A stretch of 64,000 nt of DNA. Source: Bradyrhizobium huanghuaihaiense (lineage in GTDB: Bacteria > Pseudomonadota > Alphaproteobacteria > Rhizobiales > Xanthobacteraceae). Shown one piece after another: positions 59,885 to 64,000 of the stretch. The notes below the pieces were generated by a model that saw only the letters and a list, made by a program, of their open reading frames with translations, did not search any database and had not been told where the DNA came from. The DNA lies in NCBI RefSeq assembly GCF_007830635.1, contig NZ_VLLA01000005.1, positions 186,001 through 250,000 on the forward strand. The letters are read 5' to 3'. A program made the position numbers and the translations under genes. Position 1 is the stretch's first letter, and every line of letters begins with the position of its first letter.

Positions 59885-62434
59885 CTAGAATCGCAGCCGC
59901 CGCGTCCACAACGGCTTCAACGCTTCGAGCAGCGTCAGCAGCAGCAGCCCCGCGCCGAGCGTGATCAAGAGATCATCGGCATGCAGCGGACCGAAGCGGA
60001 ACAGGCTGGAGGCCGGCGGCCAGAGCAGCGCAGCGGCGAGAATGGCGGCGACCGCCGCGAAGATCCAGGCCAGCGCGGGATTGGGCCGGAAGAAGGCCGA
60101 CACGAACGACGCGCTGAAGGACCGGTTGACGAGGACCAGCGCAACGAAGCAGACCACGAGGGTCACGAAGGCGAGCGCCCTCGCCTCGTCGGCGACAAGG
60201 CCGGAGCGAAGCGCGCCGACGAATATGGCGGCCGTCAGGGCGAAGGCGAGCGCGCCCTGCAGAACACTCCAGCCGACCAGGGCCCACGAGAACAGCTCGG
60301 CATCGGCCCGCCTTGGCGGGCGCGTCATCGCATCGCGCTCGTCACGTTCGGCCTCGAACACCAGCGAGCACACGGGGTCGATGATCAGCTCGAGAAACGC
60401 AATGTGCACCGGACTGAAGATCAGCGGCAGCCCGAACACCAGCGGCAACAGCGCAAGCCCCGCGATCGGGACATGTACGGCGAAGATGAAGGCCATCGCC
60501 TTGCGCAGATTGTCATAGATGCGGCGTCCCAGACGAATGGCCGAGACGATCGAGCCGAAATCGTCGTCGAGCAGCACGATCGACGACGCCTCTCGCGCGA
60601 CGTCGGTCCCGCGCCCGCCCATCGCGATGCCGATGTGGGCGGCCTTGAGCGATGGCGCGTCATTGACGCCGTCGCCGGTCATCGCCACGATCTCGCCATT
60701 GGCCTTCATCGCCTGGACGATGCGCAGCTTCTGTTCCGGCAGGACCCGCGCGAACACGCTCACATGCCTGACGCGCTGTGCAAGCTCCGGATCATCGGCC
60801 AGTCCGACCCGATCGCCGGTCATGACGTCCTGGACGTCGAGGCCGGCCTGGTTCGCAATCGCAACGGCCGTTGCCGGATAATCGCCCGTGATCATGACGA
60901 CGCGAATCCCGGCCTCACGGCATTCGCGAACCGCCTCCGGGACATGGGGCCGCAGCGGATCGGCAAGCCCGACCAGGCCGACAAATCGAAACGCGAACGC
61001 CTGCTGTGATTGCGGGAGCGAGCTGTCGTCGCAGGCGGCAACGGCGACGCCCAGCACCCGAAGCCCGTCCTTCGCCATGGCGCTGGCGGCATCCCGCACC
61101 GATTCCTGGTCGACATCGTTCAGCCTGCACAGGCGCGCAACAGCCTCGGGCGCACCCTTGGCGCATGCAAGGAGCTTCGCCCGGCCGGCCCTCCACCAGA
61201 CCTGGGTCATGGCCAGCAGCTCGGGGCGCAGACCATAGGTGCGCACGAGCGTCCGCTCGCCATCCATGGCATCGCTGTCCCGCAAGGCCTCATGCGCGAA
61301 CAGGTGCAGCGCCTTCTCCATCGGATCGAACGGTTCCGGCGAGCTCGCCAGGGCGCTGCAGCGTGCCAGCTCGACAAATTCCGGCCTGGCGCGATCTTCC
61401 CCGGCCGCGGGACGCATCCGCGCCCCATCGGGCAGCCGCAATTCTGCGACGGACATGCGGTTCTGCGTCAGTGTTCCGGTCTTGTCGGTGCACAGGACGG
61501 TCGCAGACCCCAGGACTTCGATGGCGGCGGCGCGCCGCGTCAGCACGCGGGCTTGCGAGATCCGCCACGCTCCCATCGCCATGAAGACCGTGAGCACGAC
61601 GCCGAATTCCTCCGGCAGCATCGACATGCCGATGGCGATGCCTGCAAGCAACGCCTGCAGCCAGTCCCCGCGCAAGACGCCGTAGAGCACGACGGCGACG
61701 AGGCTGACCATTGCGCCGCCAAGGAAGCAGAGCCGCACCAGCCTTGCGGTCTGTTGCTGCAGCCGGGGCGGCTCGGCCTGCAGGCCGCGCAGCGACAGTC
61801 CGATCTTGCCGATCTCGCTGCGCGGGCCGGTCGCCTCGACCAGCGCCAGCCCCTCGCCACGCACGACGAGCGAGCCGGAATACACGAAGGGCTGATCCTC
61901 GCCGCCGGGCCGGTGATCGGCTGTTGCGATCCGGTCCGCGGCCTGCTTGTGGACCGGCACGGACTCGCCCGTCAGCAGGGACTCGTCGATCTGCAGATCG
62001 CGCGCCTCCACGAGCGCGGCATCGGCGGGGACCCGATCGCCTTCGCCGAGAACGAGGAGATCGCCGCGCACGACCTCACGGCCCGGGATTCGCCGGCGCG
62101 TGCCGTCCCGCACCACGAGTGCCCGCGGGCTGGTCAGGTCGCGCAGGGCGTCCAGCACGCGCTCGGTCCGGGTCTCCTGCACCACCGTGATCACGATGGA
62201 CATCGCACCGAAGGCCAGCAGGATCAGCGCTTCCTTGAGATCGCCGAGCACGAGGTAGATCACCCCGCCGCCAAGCAGCAGCAGGAGCATCGGCTCGCGC
62301 AGCACCTCCACGACGATGCGCAAGGGGCTGCGCCGCTCGGGCCGTGGCAACTCGTTGGCGCCGTCCTGTTTCAGCCGCGCCGTCGCCTCGGCCTCGCTCA
62401 GTCCGGCCGGTCGCGCCTTCGTCTTGCCGCTCAC
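59885..62434 (-). CDS. Cation-transporting P-type ATPase
   Basis: An 849-residue P-type ATPase. Phosphorylation motif CTDKTGTLTQN, actuator motif DESLLTGESVPVHK, hinge MTGDGVNDAPSLKAAHIGI and about ten transmembrane helices (M4 region MLPEEFGVVLTVFMA, M6 region FLELIIDPVCSLVFEAE). The M4 PEE sequence instead of PEGLP and the lack of N-terminal metal-binding Cys point to a class II-like cation pump, ion unknown; Ca, Mg or K are options. The GTG start overlaps the stop of the upstream 55-residue membrane protein (GTGA), so translation is coupled. Confidence 0.86.
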   Translation of the reverse strand: MSGKTKARPAGLSEAEATARLKQDGANELPRPERRSPLRIVVEVLREPMLLLLLGGGVIYLVLGDLKEALILLAFGAMSIVITVVQETRTERVLDALRDLTSPRALVVRDGTRRRIPGREVVRGDLLVLGEGDRVPADAALVEARDLQIDESLLTGESVPVHKQAADRIATADHRPGGEDQPFVYSGSLVVRGEGLALVEATGPRSEIGKIGLSLRGLQAEPPRLQQQTARLVRLCFLGGAMVSLVAVVLYGVLRGDWLQALLAGIAIGMSMLPEEFGVVLTVFMAMGAWRISQARVLTRRAAAIEVLGSATVLCTDKTGTLTQNRMSVAELRLPDGARMRPAAGEDRARPEFVELARCSALASSPEPFDPMEKALHLFAHEALRDSDAMDGERTLVRTYGLRPELLAMTQVWWRAGRAKLLACAKGAPEAVARLCRLNDVDQESVRDAASAMAKDGLRVLGVAVAACDDSSLPQSQQAFAFRFVGLVGLADPLRPHVPEAVRECREAGIRVVMITGDYPATAVAIANQAGLDVQDVMTGDRVGLADDPELAQRVRHVSVFARVLPEQKLRIVQAMKANGEIVAMTGDGVNDAPSLKAAHIGIAMGGRGTDVAREASSIVLLDDDFGSIVSAIRLGRRIYDNLRKAMAFIFAVHVPIAGLALLPLVFGLPLIFSPVHIAFLELIIDPVCSLVFEAERDERDAMTRPPRRADAELFSWALVGWSVLQGALAFALTAAIFVGALRSGLVADEARALAFVTLVVCFVALVLVNRSFSASFVSAFFRPNPALAWIFAAVAAILAAALLWPPASSLFRFGPLHADDLLITLGAGLLLLTLLEALKPLWTRRLRF

Positions 62435-62598
62435 GTCTTCCGCCGCAGGCTCCAGAGACTGCCGGCGAGCAGGACGACGGTCACGAGCAGAATGGCGACG
62501 AAAGTCTGGATGATGGTGAAGTTGAGCGCATCCCGCGCGACGAACAGCGCGGTGATGGCTCCGGCGAGAACGAACAGAATGCGAAGGATCAGGCTCAT
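62431..62598 (-). CDS. Small membrane protein coupled to the P-type ATPase, 55 aa
   Basis: A 55-residue protein of two hydrophobic helices (LILRILFVLAGAITALFVA, IIQTFVAILLVTVVLLAGSL) with a short polar loop and a basic end. GGAGACGCC precedes its ATG at 62598. Its stop overlaps the GTG start of the ATPase, so the two are stoichiometrically linked. A regulatory or assembly partner of the pump is likely, like phospholamban-type or KdpF-type peptides in other pumps; inference only. Confidence 0.72.
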   Translation of the reverse strand: MSLILRILFVLAGAITALFVARDALNFTIIQTFVAILLVTVVLLAGSLWSLRRKT

Positions 62599-62782
62599 GG
62601 TGGCGTCTCCAGGTCGGCATGATCCGGAGTCCATTTGCCTCCGCGGGAGCGCAACGCTGGTTCGGCAGTCATGCAAGCAGACCTTACCGACCGCAGGCGG
62701 CGCCTCCTTGCGATACGTCAAGATCGCATGCGCCGCGCTGCCGCAGGTGCGAAGCGGCCACGCCCCTGCCGACACCGCGCGC

Positions 62783-63013
62783 CTAGGCTTCGTCGACCTC
62801 GAGCGTGATCGACACCTTCAGGAACGGCGCGCCCTCCTCGCGAACGTCGACGACGACGTGCCGCGCGCTGCCCGAGACGAAGGCGTCACGGGCGATGGAG
62901 GCGCCGGTCATGACCGCCTCCTTGCGAGCGTCGTTCTCGTTCGCAAGATCCTGCCCGTCCTCGTCGGGAAATACCCGGCCGTTCTCATGGATGTCGAAAT
63001 GGAATCGCGGCAT
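62783..63013 (-). CDS. DUF6894-type small protein, 76 aa
   Basis: A 76-residue soluble protein starting MPRFHFDIHENGRVFPDEDG, with LANENDARKEAV and a C-terminal strand pair (VVVDVREEGAPFLKVSITLEV). This pattern is common in Bradyrhizobium and Methylobacterium as DUF6894, of unknown role, often in stress-related loci. The start at 63013 matches family length. The 180 bases to the membrane-protein gene downstream have no feature. Confidence 0.8.
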   Translation of the reverse strand: MPRFHFDIHENGRVFPDEDGQDLANENDARKEAVMTGASIARDAFVSGSARHVVVDVREEGAPFLKVSITLEVDEA

Positions 63014-63207
63014 CGGGCGCCTCAAAGCGTTGGCGGCTGGTGCAGCTAACGGCTGTCGAAATCCACCAGTTCCAAAAATTTCCGCTCATCGGGCACCGTG
63101 ACCCGACCTCGGTGCAGCTCGACGCACCGCCCGCGGTCGGATGCCAACAAAAGTTAAGGACAGTGCTCGCGCGGCCATGGTTGTCTTTGCACCGGAAAGG
63201 GCAATTG

Positions 63208-63411
63208 ATGACCAAGAAACGCAACCGAACGCGACCGGCCCGCTCGCTCCAGGAGCGCCTGAACAAATTCACACGGGACGCCCGCGCCGCCGCGAGCAGG
63301 CTTCCGGCTGGTGCGGAGCGCCACGCGCTGCTGCAAAAGGCGCGCGACGGCGAAGCCGCCGCGGAATTCGAACGGCTACTCTCTTCACCCGGCCCGCAAG
63401 ATCCGAAGTGA
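63208..63411 (+). CDS. Small basic protein, 67 aa
   Basis: A 67-residue basic helical protein (MTKKRNRTRPARSLQERLNK ... RHALLQKARDGEAAAEFERLL). The Arg/Lys-rich N terminus followed by an amphipathic helix suggests nucleic acid binding or a structural role. AAAGGG precedes the ATG at 63208; the longer upstream frame lacks a site. I recall similar short proteins in Bradyrhizobium, function unknown. Confidence 0.7.
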   Translation: MTKKRNRTRPARSLQERLNKFTRDARAAASRLPAGAERHALLQKARDGEAAAEFERLLSSPGPQDPK

Positions 63412-63419
63412 TCACGCCG

Positions 63420-63563
63420 CTACTGCTTCGCCATCAGGTCGAGTGCCGGGGCAAAGCGCTCGGCAAATGTCAGTGTCTTGGCGTGATGAACTGCGGCGAA
63501 CGAGGCCGAGATCCCTGCTGTGGCGACGGCGAGCACGGCAATTGCGAAAAACAGACGGCGCAT
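63420..63563 (-). CDS. Small exported protein, 47 aa
   Basis: A 47-residue precursor with a clear signal peptide (MRRLFFAIAVLAVATAGISA) and a short mature part AAVHHAKTLTFAERFAPALD plus LMAKQ. AGGAGGCAGGA directly precedes the ATG at 63563, a very strong site. Function unknown; such small exported peptides are common around stress genes. Convergent with the 67-residue gene. Confidence 0.65.
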   Translation of the reverse strand: MRRLFFAIAVLAVATAGISASFAAVHHAKTLTFAERFAPALDLMAKQ

Positions 63564-63836
63564 TCCTGCCTCCTGTGTGAGCTCGATACCGGGATAGTTG
63601 GGACGGCTCTGTTTCAGGACGGTTTCGTCGGCGCGGAAAATGACTTCACTCAACAGGGTGTGATGAGAGCCGGCTTATCGGGCCGCATGCCGTAACCAAC
63701 TAATAATAGTCGGCGCAGTCTTGCAGCAGGCGAGAGCGGAACCGGGAATTTTGCACCCATGATCCCGATCGTGAATCGCAAGGCCGCCGCGACAGGCAGC
63801 ACCTGCTGGAATGCGGAATCGTCGAGGACTACTCAA

Positions 63837-63992
63837 ATGAAAGTCGTCATTCAGAAGCTCAATGGTCTATGGCACCTCATCATCGGATCGTGCCGGATCC
63901 GAACGCCCTTCCTGGCAACCCAGGACCGCGCGCTGGTCGTCACCTACGCGCGGCGCGCCTATCCCGGCGCCAAGATCTTCCAGCGCGACTAA
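63837..63992 (+). CDS. Small hypothetical protein, 51 aa
   Basis: Not recognised. A basic 51-residue protein (MKVVIQKLNGLWHLIIGSCR ... YARRAYPGAKIFQRD) with a mixed beta-strand pattern. GAGGAC lies before the ATG at 63837. The frame is also open about 26 codons upstream, so a longer form is possible. The 273 bases before it contain no other supported feature. Confidence 0.5.
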   Translation: MKVVIQKLNGLWHLIIGSCRIRTPFLATQDRALVVTYARRAYPGAKIFQRD

Positions 63993-64000
63993 TGTGAGCG

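Noticed and set aside
61010..63049. Open frame of 679 codons on the plus strand opposite the P-type ATPase
   Set aside because: Antisense shadow of the ATPase; no motif and skewed residue content.
1..64000. tRNA, rRNA, riboswitches and CRISPR arrays
   Set aside because: I looked for cloverleaf-like stretches, conserved rRNA segments and regularly spaced repeats and saw none; a covariance-model scan would be decisive.

Overview
The window looks like chromosome of a high-GC alphaproteobacterium of the Bradyrhizobium/Rhodopseudomonas group. This is an inference from the dense GC-rich coding, several palindromic intergenic repeats of a type I associate with Bradyrhizobium, small lineage-specific proteins, and a large load of aromatic and N-heterocycle catabolism genes. 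I found no rRNA, tRNA, CRISPR array, plasmid origin or phage module. The only mobile-element trace is a transposase fragment near 8.9 kb.

Layout. 0-2 kb: two small unknown genes and a lytic transglycosylase. 1.8-8.9 kb: an oxidative catabolic block with a Baeyer-Villiger-type monooxygenase coupled to a shikimate-dehydrogenase-like gene broken by an in-frame TAG, then acyl-CoA ligase, acyl-CoA dehydrogenase and an exported epoxide hydrolase. 8.9-9.6 kb: transposase remnant and three possible membrane microproteins. 9.6-13.3 kb: a MarR/FUSC/DUF1656/HlyD efflux operon with a palindrome at the MarR start. 13.4-21.4 kb: an ABC importer, two periplasmic binding proteins, two amidohydrolases and a GntR regulator, marked by three TGCATGCA sites. 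21.9-28.1 kb: a TetR-led operon for the lower protocatechuate/gallate 4,5-cleavage route (LigI-, GalB- and GalC-like enzymes, a dicarboxylate carrier, a dihydroxyphthalate-decarboxylase-like protein and a dehydrogenase). 28.2-35.3 kb: orphan binding proteins, MscS channel, DUF763 protein, four tiny hydrophilic proteins and a P450. 35.4-51.5 kb: a nicotinate catabolism region with ferredoxin reductase, enamidase, MarR regulator, LIV-type ABC importer, DUF1185 protein, UPF0280 protein, 6-hydroxynicotinate reductase and a two-subunit molybdenum hydroxylase with three c-type haems. 51.5-64 kb: extradiol dioxygenase, HerA-like ATPase, AhpD-like protein, MgtC-like protein, siderophore receptor operon, P-type ATPase and several small genes.

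How the genes work together. Two regulatory connections stand out. A 39-bp promoter-operator (TTGACG box plus TTTGTAC-N4-GTACAAA) occurs twice, 24 kb apart: before the TetR-led operon and before the extradiol dioxygenase. This suggests one regulator controls a ring-cleavage enzyme and a remote lower pathway. In the nicotinate region, four related 16-bp palindromes sit at the three promoter regions (reductase/enamidase divergent pair, 6-hydroxynicotinate reductase operon, hydroxylase operon), and a MarR gene closes the long operon. The combination of an aerobic cytochrome-linked hydroxylase with a reductive second step is the most interesting metabolism here. Function calls are by eye from motifs and remembered families; no searches were run.
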